This document shows, piece after piece, positions 17,212-27,335 of a DNA stretch of 48,208 nt. The position numbers and the translations under genes are program-made. The stretch is from Puniceicoccaceae bacterium (GTDB lineage: Bacteria > Verrucomicrobiota > Verrucomicrobiia > Opitutales > Coraliomargaritaceae), in the NCBI GenBank assembly GCA_007117865.1, contig SKFT01000002.1:1-48208 (forward strand). The letters are read 5' to 3'. Under the pieces are notes generated by a model. That model had not been told where the DNA came from. It ran no database searches and saw only the letters and a list, made by a program, of their open reading frames with translations. Within the stretch, counting starts at the first letter, position 1. Every line of letters starts with the position of its first letter.

Positions 17212-17861
17212 TGTTCAACGATCGGAGCTTCAGGCAAGCTGTAGTTTAAACGCAGGCTCAGCATGTAGGCAACAAGCGCTTCAGCCCGCCGCGTGGGAAT
17301 GATTTCCAAGCCTGGGCCGGGATGGTAAGGACTGCTTTGAGGAATCGGCACAGCATTGGGATGGGGCTCATCCCCAATCGGTTGCACGCGGTATAGGAAT
17401 GCGTAGGGAGGCATAACAGATCCCGGTGAGGTGATTTGCGGATTGTAAAAATGCTGGTGGTGCCAGTCGGTAGACGGAATCCGGTCGCCAATGTTTTTAA
17501 GGTCCGGTCCAGTCCGCATGGTGCCAAGAACCACGCGATCCTGAAGGATGTAGTCGCGCGGAACGCTTTGGCGGTTGCCCCAACCGCGTTCGGTGTCGGC
17601 GCCAAACCCAGGACGACGCACTTGCTGAGAGTGGCAATACATGCAGCCCAAATCGATGTAAACCTCCTTGCCATGTTTGGCCAAACCCACGATTTGCTGT
17701 GGAAAAAGGTCTTCATCCTCCATCAAATTACCCTCGGCATCGAGTTGCTGCGTGGTTTGCACCAAACCGCCAAATTGGATTTGGCTGGTGAGAATCAAAC
17801 CCGTCCAGGAAAAGGCAAGCGTGAAAAAGATTCCAAGAAAGAGTAAAGGCAGGTTGTTCAT
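17208..17861 (-). CDS. ccoO: cbb3-type cytochrome c oxidase subunit II (CcoO)
   Basis: This is the monoheme cytochrome c subunit of cbb3 oxidase. One N-terminal membrane anchor spans about residues 5-27. The CXXCH lies in the signature [11 protein letters not shown] (about 72-82), and the axial methionine is likely in GSVMPPYAF. Length (217) is normal. It overlaps ccoN by one base (TGATG) and ccoP by four (ATGA), so the three are translated as a coupled set. Confidence 0.95.
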   Translation of the reverse strand: MNNLPLLFLGIFFTLAFSWTGLILTSQIQFGGLVQTTQQLDAEGNLMEDEDLFPQQIVGLAKHGKEVYIDLGCMYCHSQQVRRPGFGADTERGWGNRQSVPRDYILQDRVVLGTMRTGPDLKNIGDRIPSTDWHHQHFYNPQITSPGSVMPPYAFLYRVQPIGDEPHPNAVPIPQSSPYHPGPGLEIIPTRRAEALVAYMLSLRLNYSLPEAPIVEQ

Positions 17862-19333
17862 CAGGCGCTCACTTCCTTTCCATCAAGCAGCGTGGGCCCC
17901 GCAGCTGAGGCACTGCGACGCGGGAAAATCATCCAGAAAAAGTTCAGTGCAAAGGCGATATGACCAATTGTTAGCAATAGGCCGGACACTGAACGGGAAT
18001 AAAGCCAGGGCACAGTGGCGATAACAGTGTCAATGAAGGCTATGTCGGGATTGTTCATCATCATTCCCTGAATCCAGCCACCAACATGCAGCCCAACGAC
18101 CATAATGCCAATGCCCAACGCACAGCACCAAAAATGCACCCTAATCAGAGTCGCCGATGGCCATTCGCGATAGAGCAGGCGCGGCATCATGAAATAGATG
18201 CTGCCAAACATGATCATCGTGAAGAAGGCATAGACGCCGTGGTGAGCGTGACCGACCGTAAAATGAGTAAAGTGCGTGACGACGTTGACGCTGCGTAAGG
18301 CCATGGCCGAACCAATGAGGCTGACCGCCGTGTAGGAGATGGCACCGAATACGATAAAGCGCAAGGTCGGACTGCGCCAAACTGCGCCAAAGCTGCCCAC
18401 GACTGTCATGTGGTGATTGATCGCGGTTACAATAACCGGAATCACCATCATCACACTGGCAACAATGCCAGCGGAGATCAACCATACCGGAATGGGACCG
18501 CCGATTAGGTGATGCACCCCTGCCCAGTTGTAAAATAGTGCCAGCGACCAAAAGCCCAAGACCGAAAGGTAGTAGCTGTGAATGGGTTTACCCAGAACCT
18601 TTGGAATAAAGTAGTAAGCGGCAGCCAAGGCCATCGGAGTGAACCACAGGCCAAGCACATTGTGTGCAAACCACCAGTTCGTAATCGCTTGGACGGTGCC
18701 CCGGGCCGGGAACCAAACAATCATCATTTGCGCAATCGTATAGAGCCAGGGGAACCAAAACAGTGCCGCCAGAATATACCATTGCGAAACATAAACGTGC
18801 TCGCCGCGGCGGAAGCGAAATGCCAGAATGCCCCATGCGCCGATCAAGGCATAGGAGAGTGCCAGCACGGGTGTCACATTCTTTGGCATTTCAAGCCACT
18901 CAATGGAGGTGCTGTGTCCCAGCAAAATGCCGGCAATGCCAATCGTGGTGGCGATATTCCAAAGCGCACCTGCAATGTAGAGCATACCGTGGTGGCGCAC
19001 TTCGTTGCGACACAGTCGCGCCATCATCCAAAGACCCACTGCGAAAATGGCGTTGTTGGACCAACCAAAGACCATCGCATTCAAATGGGCGGAACGGACG
19101 CGACCAAAGGTCAGCGTTTCGTATGCCCCGAGGAAATCTGGCGTGTGGGCTTTTAGCGCGGCGATGATCGCCAGTGCAGAGCCGATTAATAACCATAACA
19201 CGCTGGAGATCAGAAAGAAAATAGCGGCACCACGCATCGAGCGGTCAATGCGACTGAGTTCAGTGACAACGCCGGGATTGGCTGTCGTATAAGGCGTTTC
19301 TTGAACGCTTGTTGCTGCGACTGTGTTGCTCAT
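17861..19333 (-). CDS. ccoN: cbb3-type cytochrome c oxidase catalytic subunit I (CcoN)
   Basis: This is the oxygen-reducing subunit, with low-spin heme b and the high-spin heme b3-CuB centre, in about 12 membrane helices. Visible ligands are RSAHLNAM (low-spin heme), [10 protein letters not shown] (first CuB His), GVHHLIG (His-His CuB pair) and [15 protein letters not shown] (heme ligands). The pattern and the CcoO/CcoP partners place it in the C family (cbb3). The track starts at a TTG (19354); the ATG at 19333 (MSNTVAATS) is more likely, giving 490 residues. Oxidases of this class have high oxygen affinity. Confidence 0.96.
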   Translation of the reverse strand: MSNTVAATSVQETPYTTANPGVVTELSRIDRSMRGAAIFFLISSVLWLLIGSALAIIAALKAHTPDFLGAYETLTFGRVRSAHLNAMVFGWSNNAIFAVGLWMMARLCRNEVRHHGMLYIAGALWNIATTIGIAGILLGHSTSIEWLEMPKNVTPVLALSYALIGAWGILAFRFRRGEHVYVSQWYILAALFWFPWLYTIAQMMIVWFPARGTVQAITNWWFAHNVLGLWFTPMALAAAYYFIPKVLGKPIHSYYLSVLGFWSLALFYNWAGVHHLIGGPIPVWLISAGIVASVMMVIPVIVTAINHHMTVVGSFGAVWRSPTLRFIVFGAISYTAVSLIGSAMALRSVNVVTHFTHFTVGHAHHGVYAFFTMIMFGSIYFMMPRLLYREWPSATLIRVHFWCCALGIGIMVVGLHVGGWIQGMMMNNPDIAFIDTVIATVPWLYSRSVSGLLLTIGHIAFALNFFWMIFPRRSASAAGPTLLDGKEVSA

Positions 19334-19391
19334 GAAAAAGGATAATCCATCCAATGTTTAATTGCCGATCAAATGCAAGGATTGGCTTTGA

Positions 19392-19595
19392 CTAAGATTT
19401 TTGTTTATTGCGCTTATTAGGAAACTGATCGCTCTCAAAACCCTCGGGTTCAACACCGTCAAAAATAGTGCTCGCATTTTTGTCAAAATCGCGCAACTGG
19501 CCATTTTTTGAAGCCCAGTAGAGTGCGATCACCGCTGTCATGAAGAAGATTGCGCCGATGACGAAAATGATGATCGCGTATCCGGTACCACTCAT
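19392..19595 (-). CDS. ccoS: CcoS-like cbb3 oxidase assembly protein
   Basis: This 67-residue single-pass membrane protein has an N-terminal helix (about 5-27), then YWASKNGQLRDFD and a short acidic segment. It fits the CcoS pattern of a helix followed by WA-x-GQ-x-DL. CcoS is needed for heme and copper insertion into CcoN. The sequence is short and divergent, so position (just before ccoN) carries much of the call. Its start overlaps the preceding gene by four bases (ATGA). The other assembly genes ccoG, ccoH and ccoI are not in the window. Confidence 0.75.
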   Translation of the reverse strand: MSGTGYAIIIFVIGAIFFMTAVIALYWASKNGQLRDFDKNASTIFDGVEPEGFESDQFPNKRNKQKS

Positions 19596-19918
19596 TCTGC
19601 GTTGGGAGTTTCGGAGGGAACGGCAATAGCCGGGTCACCCAGTTCCTGAACGGTGAGCAGCATGGCGCGTTCTATCGGAACGACCACAACGCCTTCGTTG
19701 CGATTGATAATTCGGTAGTCGCGCAAAGCGGAGTTGCCAGCGGCTTCCACCTCGGCCAGTTGCTGCTTGCGCGATTCAATTAGCTGGGCATCCACTGGAG
19801 CCGGACGATTCGGCAGGTATGCCAGATAAATGACCAGGGCAAACAGCAGGATGCTGCCAACGATGGCCAGAAAGCTAACCAATTGCGTTTGTGCGGAGTT
19901 TTCAGATGAATCACTCAT
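19592..19918 (-). CDS. Small membrane protein of the ACIII-cbb3 locus
   Basis: This is a 108-residue protein with one membrane helix at about 12-34, a charged segment, and a C-terminal region with VVVVPIERAMLLTVQEL. The IPI-x-RAM-like motif resembles small proteins often found beside oxidase genes in Planctomycetes and Verrucomicrobia; this comparison is from memory. The track start (19969) lies deep inside actF; the ATG at 19918 overlaps actF by eight bases and is followed by a sensible sequence. Its position between actF and ccoS suggests a role in bridging or assembling the two complexes, which is inference. Confidence 0.7.
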   Translation of the reverse strand: MSDSSENSAQTQLVSFLAIVGSILLFALVIYLAYLPNRPAPVDAQLIESRKQQLAEVEAAGNSALRDYRIINRNEGVVVVPIERAMLLTVQELGDPAIAVPSETPNAE

Positions 19919-21230
19919 GATGGGCAAGTGAGGCGCTGATGTTAGGATCACGGATGGGCAACGGCGCAACGCGCTTCATGCTGCGAAGGTAAGACCAGAT
20001 GCACAAGCCACCGATTCCGGCAAGTGCGGCGATATCGTAAAAAGTAATGGAAAACTGGCGGACGACATAGCCAAGTTCAGCTGGATTTTCCAGCGGCAGC
20101 TTACCCGGCAGGATGTTGAAGTAGATGTCCAGTAGGTGGAAAAGCAAAATCCATGCGGCAATGAATAGCGTGCGCTTGGCCGTGACCTTGTTCTTGTAAA
20201 AAAGCAGATAGAGGAAGGGGACCAAAAAGTGCAGAAAGATTAGGCTTAAGCTGATCCACCACCAGGAGTTGAGACTGCCATCAAAGTTCTTTTCGCGAAT
20301 ATTATACCAGAAGGTCACTTCGGGTATGTTGGCGTTGTAGATAAGGAAATACTGCGAAAAACTGATGTAAGCCCAGAAAACGGTAAAGGCAAACATCAGG
20401 CAGGCGAGATCATAGCGATGCGCCTGATTGAAAAGCCCTTTGAGCACACCACGGGAAGCGAGTACGACGATTAAAATGAGCGTTACGCTCAAAGCGGCTC
20501 GCATGGAAGCGGCAAAAAACCATACCCCATACATGGTGGAAAACCAGTGATATTCCAGCGCTTTAAACCAGTCGATCGCAGCCATGGTAACAGCAGCTGC
20601 GCAAAAGAAAATACCGATAGCTGAGAAGATACGTGCGCGGTGGAAGTTGGCCATATCGCCAGTTTTATCCATTTGGAATGATAAGCGTCGCAACACATAG
20701 CCAAGGATGGCAAAAACGGCAAAAATAAAGATAACCCGGCCAATGAAGAAGGGAATGTTCAGATAGGCCGACTTGTGCAGGAACAGCGGGTCAGTTGCTA
20801 CGCTGCCGCCGCCAACAATATAGCGCTCGGCATTCATCCATTTCCAGAGAATACCGGGATCGTCATGGATGAATGGAACGATTAGGAGCGGCACAAACAG
20901 CACCGCCAGCAATGGGAAGAGTCCGATTCCATGCTCAAGTTGACGACGCAGCACCGTTGGCCATTTAGCGTGGAAGATATAAAAAATCAGGGTCATGAAC
21001 AGCATGCCGATGGCAATCGATAACCAGAAGGAAAGCCCGATCAGCCAACTGAACAGAGGGCGGGAATCACCCGCCGACATGCCAGTGAAAAAGCCAAGTA
21101 GGGCAATCGCTGTGCCAACCAGACCAACAATCAGTGCGGGCATAGTATAGTCGCGGCTAGCCCGGACAGATGCGGTTTGCGCAAATGCAATACTGGCATC
21201 GGAGGAGTTTGCTTGGGCGTGAGTGCTCAT
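19911..21230 (-). CDS. actF: Alternative complex III subunit ActF (quinol-oxidising membrane subunit)
   Basis: This is a polytopic membrane protein of 439 residues with about ten helices. It is a shorter relative of ActC that occupies the conserved sixth position of ACIII loci. ACIII oxidises quinol and passes electrons to a cytochrome c or directly to an oxidase, replacing the bc1 complex. Characteristic stretches include FHAKWPTVLRRQLEHG near residue 90 and AIDWFKALEYHWFSTMYG near 215. It overlaps actE by four bases and the next small gene by eight, so it is firmly part of the operon. Confidence 0.9.
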   Translation of the reverse strand: MSTHAQANSSDASIAFAQTASVRASRDYTMPALIVGLVGTAIALLGFFTGMSAGDSRPLFSWLIGLSFWLSIAIGMLFMTLIFYIFHAKWPTVLRRQLEHGIGLFPLLAVLFVPLLIVPFIHDDPGILWKWMNAERYIVGGGSVATDPLFLHKSAYLNIPFFIGRVIFIFAVFAILGYVLRRLSFQMDKTGDMANFHRARIFSAIGIFFCAAAVTMAAIDWFKALEYHWFSTMYGVWFFAASMRAALSVTLILIVVLASRGVLKGLFNQAHRYDLACLMFAFTVFWAYISFSQYFLIYNANIPEVTFWYNIREKNFDGSLNSWWWISLSLIFLHFLVPFLYLLFYKNKVTAKRTLFIAAWILLFHLLDIYFNILPGKLPLENPAELGYVVRQFSITFYDIAALAGIGGLCIWSYLRSMKRVAPLPIRDPNISASLAHHE

Positions 21231-21880
21231 AGGCCAAGTTCGGCGCGTTTGGCAGCCGGAATATCTGAGATGGATGCGTTTTGAGAGCGCTGCAGGGCAC
21301 GCACATAAAGCACAATTGCCCAGCGCTCTTCGAGATCAATTTTGTGGCCCAGGCCAAACATTGTGCCCTTGCCGTTAACGATAATGTCATAAAGTTCACC
21401 ATTGCTAATCCCGCGGATGCGGTCGCTATGGTAGCTGGTGGCGGCAATCCCATAGCTGCGGGTAATGCCATTGCCATCTCCGGCGGCACCGTGGCAGACA
21501 GCGCAATGTATGTCATAACGCTTTTGTCCCAGTTGAATCAGCTCATAGCTGACTTCCATTGGAAAGCTCTCAGTGAACTCGCCGTCGTCATTACGCCCTT
21601 GCAGTAGAGGACGGTTACCAATCGTGCTATCGACAAAATCCGCCGAAAAGACTTCCTTCTGATTCAGCAGCGTACCGCGGGCAACGGTGAAAGCGGGACG
21701 CGGTCGGTCCATGCGGCCATCACGGAACAGCGAGGTCTCACCTTGCGGATGAAAGCGCGCCTGATGGTCCATGTCCGGAAAAATCTCAATTGGTGTACGC
21801 TTACTGAGTGAACCGCGGAAACCAAGGATCGATACCGTCGATATGACGACTAAAAAATAGATGATAAAAAACGTGCGCAT
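21227..21880 (-). CDS. actE: Alternative complex III cytochrome c subunit ActE
   Basis: This is a monoheme cytochrome c with CAVCHGAAGDGNG (about residues 128-140) and GTMFGLGHK as the likely axial-Met region. The VARGTLLNQ segment is typical of ActE. Family members studied elsewhere are N-terminal lipoproteins; here the corresponding position reads SILGFRG, with Phe21 where LxGC would place cysteine. The protein is therefore probably held by its uncleaved N-terminal helix (about 3-20). It lies between actD and actF, overlapping actF by four bases. Confidence 0.9.
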   Translation of the reverse strand: MRTFFIIYFLVVISTVSILGFRGSLSKRTPIEIFPDMDHQARFHPQGETSLFRDGRMDRPRPAFTVARGTLLNQKEVFSADFVDSTIGNRPLLQGRNDDGEFTESFPMEVSYELIQLGQKRYDIHCAVCHGAAGDGNGITRSYGIAATSYHSDRIRGISNGELYDIIVNGKGTMFGLGHKIDLEERWAIVLYVRALQRSQNASISDIPAAKRAELGL

Positions 21881-21886
21881 GGCGGG

Positions 21887-22417
21887 TCACTCTTCGATTA
21901 CCTGAATGTCGGTACCACCGATTTCTTCAAGGAAAAGGCGGGTGGCTTCGGTGTTGAACTGTGGATCACTGCTTTCAATTGCAATCATGAATTGGTCGGA
22001 GGAGGTGGCAAGGAATTGCTCGGAGTTGAACAGCGGGTGATAGTGCTGCGGCAAAGTATTCATAACAAACATCCCAATAAGAGTGCCAAAGGCGGCCAGT
22101 AGAATGGTCAGCTCATAAGCAATAGGGAAGGGGAAAATCGGACTAAAGAATGGCATCCCACCAACCAACAGCGGGTAGTCGTAGAGATTCATGTACCAAA
22201 CCATAAGCAAGCCAATCCAAAAGCCGCAAAACCCACCAATCAAGGTAAATACCGGCACCCTTGAACGTCCTAATCCCTGGGCTGCCGGCAGCCCGTGTAT
22301 CGGAAGTGGGGCGAAGGTGTCCCACTTGCGGTAGCCAGCATCGCGAACTTTTTCTGCTGCGTGGAAAAGGTCGGGTGTATCCTTAAAGCGGGCGAGTAAT
22401 CCAAATTGCTTAGCCAT
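21887..22417 (-). CDS. actD: Alternative complex III subunit ActD (DUF3341)
   Basis: This is a 176-residue protein of the DUF3341 family. A cytoplasmic N-terminal domain (about 1-50, [23 protein letters not shown]) precedes two membrane helices (about 58-78 and 98-120) and a C-terminal soluble tail. The [17 protein letters not shown] linker is characteristic. ActD packs against ActC in the membrane part of ACIII and carries no cofactor. It overlaps the actC stop by one base (TAATG) and ends 6 bases before actE. Confidence 0.93.
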   Translation of the reverse strand: MAKQFGLLARFKDTPDLFHAAEKVRDAGYRKWDTFAPLPIHGLPAAQGLGRSRVPVFTLIGGFCGFWIGLLMVWYMNLYDYPLLVGGMPFFSPIFPFPIAYELTILLAAFGTLIGMFVMNTLPQHYHPLFNSEQFLATSSDQFMIAIESSDPQFNTEATRLFLEEIGGTDIQVIEE

Positions 22418-23955
22418 TAGTGTGCGCCTCCTTTCATTTCGGAATTTGCTCCCTGAGCGGTATCGCCAAAGCCGTGACCATGTGGGTCAGCCTGTGGCAT
22501 GACAAATTTGACCTCACCCATCGGCATGATGGGTAGCACCTTAAGGAACAGCAGGAAGAGCACGCTGAAGAGTCCAAAGGTGCCGAAAAAGGTAAAAATG
22601 TCGACGATTGTCGGACTGTAATACCCCCATGAGGTGGGCAGAAAGTCATTGGCGAGCGAGGTAACTGTAATGACGAAACGCTCGAACCACATGCCGACGT
22701 TAATCAGGATCGACATGATCCACACCATGGCGGCATTGCGGCGAACCGCTTTGAACCAGAATAACTGTGGCACAAAAACGTTGCAGGAGAACATGATCCA
22801 GTAGGCCCAGGCGTATTGTCCAAAGGCACGGTTGATAAAGGCAAATTCCTCAAACGGATTGGCGCCATACCAGGCGATGAAGAACTCCATGATGTAGGCA
22901 TAGCCCACGATACAGCCGGTGCCCAGACATATTTTACACATGTTGTCGATGTGTCGCTGGGTAATCAGATCGTGAAATCCGTATAGCGCGCGCAGTGGCA
23001 GCATCAGAGTCAACACCATACCAAAGCCCGAAAAAATGGCACCAGCCACGAAGTAGGGCGGGAAGATGGTGGTATGCCAGCCGGGAATGATGGAAACGGC
23101 GAAGTCGAACGAAACAATGGTATGCACGGAGAGCACCAGCGGGGTGGACAGACCAGCTAGTAACAGGTAAGCCATTTCATAATTGCGCCAATGGTTGCCG
23201 GCATTGCGCCAGCCCATGGCGAAAATGCCGTAGCCGTATTTGCGCAGCGTCCAAATGGCAGTTTGCACCTTGCGCTGAAGGGGAGTCAGGGTTTCATCCA
23301 TACCCCGCCTCAATACCAGTGTGGCGCGGTCGCGCAGGGTGCCGAGATCGGGAATCATGCCCATATACCAAAATAGTGCCGACACAGTGCCATAAGTGGA
23401 TACCGCGAACACGTCCCACTCCAGTGGCGAGCGAAACTGCGGCCAGATAGCGTTGCTGTTGGGGATTGGGAACAACCACCAGGCAAACCATACGCGACCG
23501 ACGTGAAACAGCGGAAAGATACCCGCGCAGACCACCGCAAATATGGTCATGGCCTCGGCAGCGCGGTTAATCGATGTGCGCCAGCCTTGCTTGAGCAAAC
23601 AAAGGATCGCGGAGATCAATGTCCCGGCGTGACCAATACCGATCCAGAACACAAAGTTGACAATGGCCCAGCCCCAGTTGACCGGATTGGCCAATCCCCA
23701 AACTCCGACGCCAGTGCTAACCAGCCAGACCAGGCCCACACCGGTGAAGCTGGCGGTGAACAAGGCCATGGCGAAGGCAACCCACCACCAAGTCGGTACG
23801 CGCGACTCGACAATCGTGCAGATTTTTTCAGTTACCCAGGGAAAATCGCGCTTGTTGCCGACCAAGGGTGTTTCCTTGTGCTCGGCCGGACGAATCTGGT
23901 CGAGCAACTCGGCTTGTGCCGGACACGTGGGCAGGTTGGAAGTCGTTGTAGCCAT
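22417..23955 (-). CDS. actC: Alternative complex III membrane subunit ActC (NrfD/PsrC-like)
   Basis: This is a polytopic membrane protein of 512 residues, about ten helices, of the NrfD/PsrC family. It forms the main quinol site and a proposed proton path in ACIII. The start of the first helix bundle reads [20 protein letters not shown]. Later segments such as [19 protein letters not shown] match ActC. It lies 26 bases after actB and overlaps actD by one base. Soluble N- and C-terminal tails face the cytoplasm. Confidence 0.95.
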   Translation of the reverse strand: MATTTSNLPTCPAQAELLDQIRPAEHKETPLVGNKRDFPWVTEKICTIVESRVPTWWWVAFAMALFTASFTGVGLVWLVSTGVGVWGLANPVNWGWAIVNFVFWIGIGHAGTLISAILCLLKQGWRTSINRAAEAMTIFAVVCAGIFPLFHVGRVWFAWWLFPIPNSNAIWPQFRSPLEWDVFAVSTYGTVSALFWYMGMIPDLGTLRDRATLVLRRGMDETLTPLQRKVQTAIWTLRKYGYGIFAMGWRNAGNHWRNYEMAYLLLAGLSTPLVLSVHTIVSFDFAVSIIPGWHTTIFPPYFVAGAIFSGFGMVLTLMLPLRALYGFHDLITQRHIDNMCKICLGTGCIVGYAYIMEFFIAWYGANPFEEFAFINRAFGQYAWAYWIMFSCNVFVPQLFWFKAVRRNAAMVWIMSILINVGMWFERFVITVTSLANDFLPTSWGYYSPTIVDIFTFFGTFGLFSVLFLLFLKVLPIMPMGEVKFVMPQADPHGHGFGDTAQGANSEMKGGAH

Positions 23956-23981
23956 GAATCAAAGAGGTGCGATACCTTGCA

Positions 23982-26900
23982 TTAACGGTTGAGCGGTTTG
24001 GGCTGACGCGCCTTGTAGGAAGCGCGGGTGAACGGCATTTTGTAGGTCCGCGGAATCCGTTTGTTGGGATTGCGGATGCGTGCCAGATAGGTGGTGCGCG
24101 GTCGCACGTTCAGGTAGCCGAGAAGACTGTAGTCGCGGTCGCTTTCGCGCAACTTGGAAACCTTGGTGTTGGCATCCGACAAGTCGCCGAAGACGATGGC
24201 TTCGGTCGGGCAAACCTGCTGGCAGGCAGTGAGGATACGTCCATCCGGCACGCCGACGTTGCCGGAGGCTCCGGCAATGCGCTTTTGGTCGTGCTTGGCG
24301 GTTTCGATGCGTTGCACGCAGTAGGTGCACTTTTCCATCACACCGCGCATGCGCACGGTGACGTTTGGATTTTTCTGCATCTTGCCGAGTTCCGGCTCAT
24401 CAACACGCCCCAGGGGCCCCTTGTAAACTTCATTGATGTTACGCTTGTTCCAATCGAAAAAGTTGAACCGGCGCACCTTATAAGGACAGTTGTTGGCGCA
24501 GTAGCGGGTGCCGACGCAGCGGTTGTAAGCCATTACGTTGAGGCCCTGTTCATCGTGCACGGTGGCGTTGACCGGGCAGACCGTTTCGCAAGGCGCATTT
24601 TCACAGTGCTGACAGGCTACGCCCATGAACGAGACTTGGACATCCTCAGGGATGTCGTTATCGTCATTGACGTCGCCGGTAAAGTAGCGATCCAGTCGAA
24701 TCCAGTGCATCTCGCGTCCTCGCATCACCTGGTCGCGGCCAACAATCGGGATGTTGTTTTCGCTTTGGCAGGCAACCACACAGGCGTTGCAGCCGGTGCA
24801 TGCATTCATGTCGATGACCATCCCCCATTGTTGGGGTGCGCGGAATTGTTCCTTGGCACCGGGGCGGTTCCAAATAGGCACGTTGGGCAATGGATCGGTG
24901 AAGCGCGGGTGCTCATGGGCGGAGCCGCCACGCGGCTGGTTGGTCACTTTGTATTGTACTGATTCGTTCTGCGCCTTGCCGTAAACGGGCGGTGAGTGCG
25001 ATTCCATGCCCATGTTGTTGGCGAAGTCAGGTTCCTGCTTCCACTCTTCCACGTTGCCCTCGCGGACGATGGCCCGGCCTTCCATCGACCAATGCTCCTG
25101 GGCATTGGCCAGTTGCACGCGCTCGGAAGTTAGCTTAAGTGTGGCACCGGTAGCGATGTAGGGCGTGCTCGTGGTGCGCAGGGGATAGGCATCGAAGCCA
25201 ACACCGTTGCCGACCCGGCCGGCAGCCTTGCGACCAAAGCCCAGAGGCGCCACAATCGAATAATTGGCTAGGCCGGGAACGATGTGTACCGGTGCCTTGA
25301 TGGTGCGGCCGTTAACGGTCAACTCCGCAATTGGAGCATGCTGGCGACCGCGTTGGAAAGTGGCAGTTTGCTGTGTCAGTCGTCCCGCTTCGACCATCAT
25401 CGATCGGTCGGGTGTAATCTGGACGCCACTGGCGGATTCCAGTTCGCGAGCCAGCCGTGGACTGATGAGAATGGCGTTATCCCAGGTGAATTTGGTAATC
25501 GGCTCCGGGCATTCCTGCAGCCAGCCGTTGTTGGCGTAACGGCCATCGTAGGTATTTTGGCTGGCGGCAAAAATCAGCTCCAGTGAATCAGCGGAAAACT
25601 CCGGCGAGGAAACGTTGGCACCGGATAACTGAATCAGCAGTTCGGCAATCGTCAGCGGTGCATTTTCAGTTGCAAAAGCAGAATCAGCGAGGAGTCCATT
25701 GCTGAGGAAACGATGAAAGGCGGCATCGGTGCCGTCCGTCATCGCATCGAATGTCGCGCGGGTGATGGCGTAAGGATCGGTCTCTGATTCGCCAGCCAGA
25801 CGTGCCAGCACCTCCAATTCATTAAACGTGCGGAAAATGGGATCAATCATCGGCTGCACGGGCACCACTGTGCCATCATAGGTGCGACCATCACCCCATG
25901 ATTCCAGGTAATGCGAGCGGGCAATGTGCCAATCACACTGCAAACTGGTTTCGTTGCGGTAATAGCTCAGGTGCAACGTTTGGCCTGCCTGCTTGACCGC
26001 ATTGGACCAGTCCAGGTCAGCAGGCGCGTCATAAGCGGGATTGCCGCCGAGAATAAACAATGTTTCAACCCTGCCGGACTGCAAGCGGGTTACCACATCC
26101 CGAATGCTGGCGCTGGGCTTTTCAACTTGCGCATAGCGGATGGTTGAGCCGTTGGCACCAATTGCGGCATTGATAAGGTAGCAAAGGCAATGGACCTCCG
26201 CGGGCAAGTGGTCACCAGCAACCACCAAACTCGCACCACGGTGCTCCAGAAGGTCGGCAGCGCAGGCAGAGAGCCAATCAGGATCGATTTCGAGATTGGT
26301 CTGCAGTGCTTGTACAGCGGCTAGCGCTTCGGCATTCAAGCCGCTTTGACGCAATACCTCAGCAGCCAACAGTGATGCAAATGCGCTCATTTGCGCGCTG
26401 CCAAGACGCAGGCGATGGTCTGCCATCGAACCAGTCAGCGTGAGGTTGGATTCCACGCTGTAAAGACGGCTCATGCGATCGGCGTCTTCTGCATGATACA
26501 CTTTGCGACCTTTGGCAAATGCGTTTGCAAAGCCAAGTTTACCGGGTCCGGTTTGCAGGAAGTCGGAATCTATTGCCACGATGCGCTTAGCGGCATCGAA
26601 TTGAGGCAAGGGGCGCAGGGCGGTGTCAGTAATGGCCGCAAATGCGGTCTCTGCACCATAATGGGAGAGCGGTTCGTATTCAGCACAAAGTGCTTCCGGT
26701 AATTGGGCTTTAAGTTTGCGCAGTATCCGGGAACGGCTTGGAGATGTGGAACCTTCAACAAGCAAAACCAAGCCTCTTCCACGGTCGTCGCGGTGTTTGC
26801 GGCGAATGGTGTTGAGCTGATCGCGAACGGCAGCCATATCGACGCGACCACTGCGGTTACGGCTATGCGTGCTACGGTCGGGATCATACATGTCGAGCAC

Positions 26901-27335
26901 ACTGGCCTGGGCAAACAGGTCGGTGGCACCACGGTAAGGAGTGTAGCTGGGATTGCCCTCAATTTTGGTGGGTCGCGCCTGATGGGTCTCCACCACCAGC
27001 GGGATGTTGTCTTTTGCCGAGGGCTGCGAGGAGGTATAAAACACCGGATTGCCGGGAATCATCATCTCCGCCTGGTTGCCAAAGGCGAGGATGGTCTTCT
27101 CCGGACGACGGCAGCCGCTCAAGCCCAGCCCGGCCAAGCCAAAGGATGCGGCCATGATTTTGAGAAAATGGCGACGGTTGACACCTTCGATTTCCGAGGC
27201 GCCAGCAGGAAACTCGCGCTGCATCCATTCCTGGAATGCCGGGGTTTCAGCCAGGTCTTCGAGGCTTTTCCAGTAGCGAGACCCGTCACGAGATGAGGCG
27301 GGCTGTAATAGTGGTGTTTCAGTAGTATCGTTCAT
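23982..27335 (-). CDS. actB: Alternative complex III iron-sulfur subunit ActB (molybdopterin-oxidoreductase-like plus FeS domain)
   Basis: ActB carries the FeS clusters that link quinol oxidation in ActC to the cytochromes. The N-terminus has a Tat motif (NRRHFLKIMAAS, about residue 50) followed by a lipobox LSGC, so it is exported folded and probably lipidated. The large middle region is a molybdopterin-enzyme-like fold without a cofactor signature. The C-terminal third has four ferredoxin-type cysteine groups: CTGCNACVVAC, CQHCENAPCETVC, CVGTRYCANNC and CTYC...CQQVC. The track start (27644) lies within actA; the ATG at 27335 overlaps the actA stop by four bases and gives 1117 residues, normal for ActB. 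Confidence 0.96.
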   Translation of the reverse strand: MNDTTETPLLQPASSRDGSRYWKSLEDLAETPAFQEWMQREFPAGASEIEGVNRRHFLKIMAASFGLAGLGLSGCRRPEKTILAFGNQAEMMIPGNPVFYTSSQPSAKDNIPLVVETHQARPTKIEGNPSYTPYRGATDLFAQASVLDMYDPDRSTHSRNRSGRVDMAAVRDQLNTIRRKHRDDRGRGLVLLVEGSTSPSRSRILRKLKAQLPEALCAEYEPLSHYGAETAFAAITDTALRPLPQFDAAKRIVAIDSDFLQTGPGKLGFANAFAKGRKVYHAEDADRMSRLYSVESNLTLTGSMADHRLRLGSAQMSAFASLLAAEVLRQSGLNAEALAAVQALQTNLEIDPDWLSACAADLLEHRGASLVVAGDHLPAEVHCLCYLINAAIGANGSTIRYAQVEKPSASIRDVVTRLQSGRVETLFILGGNPAYDAPADLDWSNAVKQAGQTLHLSYYRNETSLQCDWHIARSHYLESWGDGRTYDGTVVPVQPMIDPIFRTFNELEVLARLAGESETDPYAITRATFDAMTDGTDAAFHRFLSNGLLADSAFATENAPLTIAELLIQLSGANVSSPEFSADSLELIFAASQNTYDGRYANNGWLQECPEPITKFTWDNAILISPRLARELESASGVQITPDRSMMVEAGRLTQQTATFQRGRQHAPIAELTVNGRTIKAPVHIVPGLANYSIVAPLGFGRKAAGRVGNGVGFDAYPLRTTSTPYIATGATLKLTSERVQLANAQEHWSMEGRAIVREGNVEEWKQEPDFANNMGMESHSPPVYGKAQNESVQYKVTNQPRGGSAHEHPRFTDPLPNVPIWNRPGAKEQFRAPQQWGMVIDMNACTGCNACVVACQSENNIPIVGRDQVMRGREMHWIRLDRYFTGDVNDDNDIPEDVQVSFMGVACQHCENAPCETVCPVNATVHDEQGLNVMAYNRCVGTRYCANNCPYKVRRFNFFDWNKRNINEVYKGPLGRVDEPELGKMQKNPNVTVRMRGVMEKCTYCVQRIETAKHDQKRIAGASGNVGVPDGRILTACQQVCPTEAIVFGDLSDANTKVSKLRESDRDYSLLGYLNVRPRTTYLARIRNPNKRIPRTYKMPFTRASYKARQPKPLNR

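Noticed and set aside
23967-24962. 331-codon forward ORF antisense to actB
   Set aside because: It lies wholly opposite the FeS domain of actB, whose cysteine motifs are unmistakable; the product has no recognisable domain.
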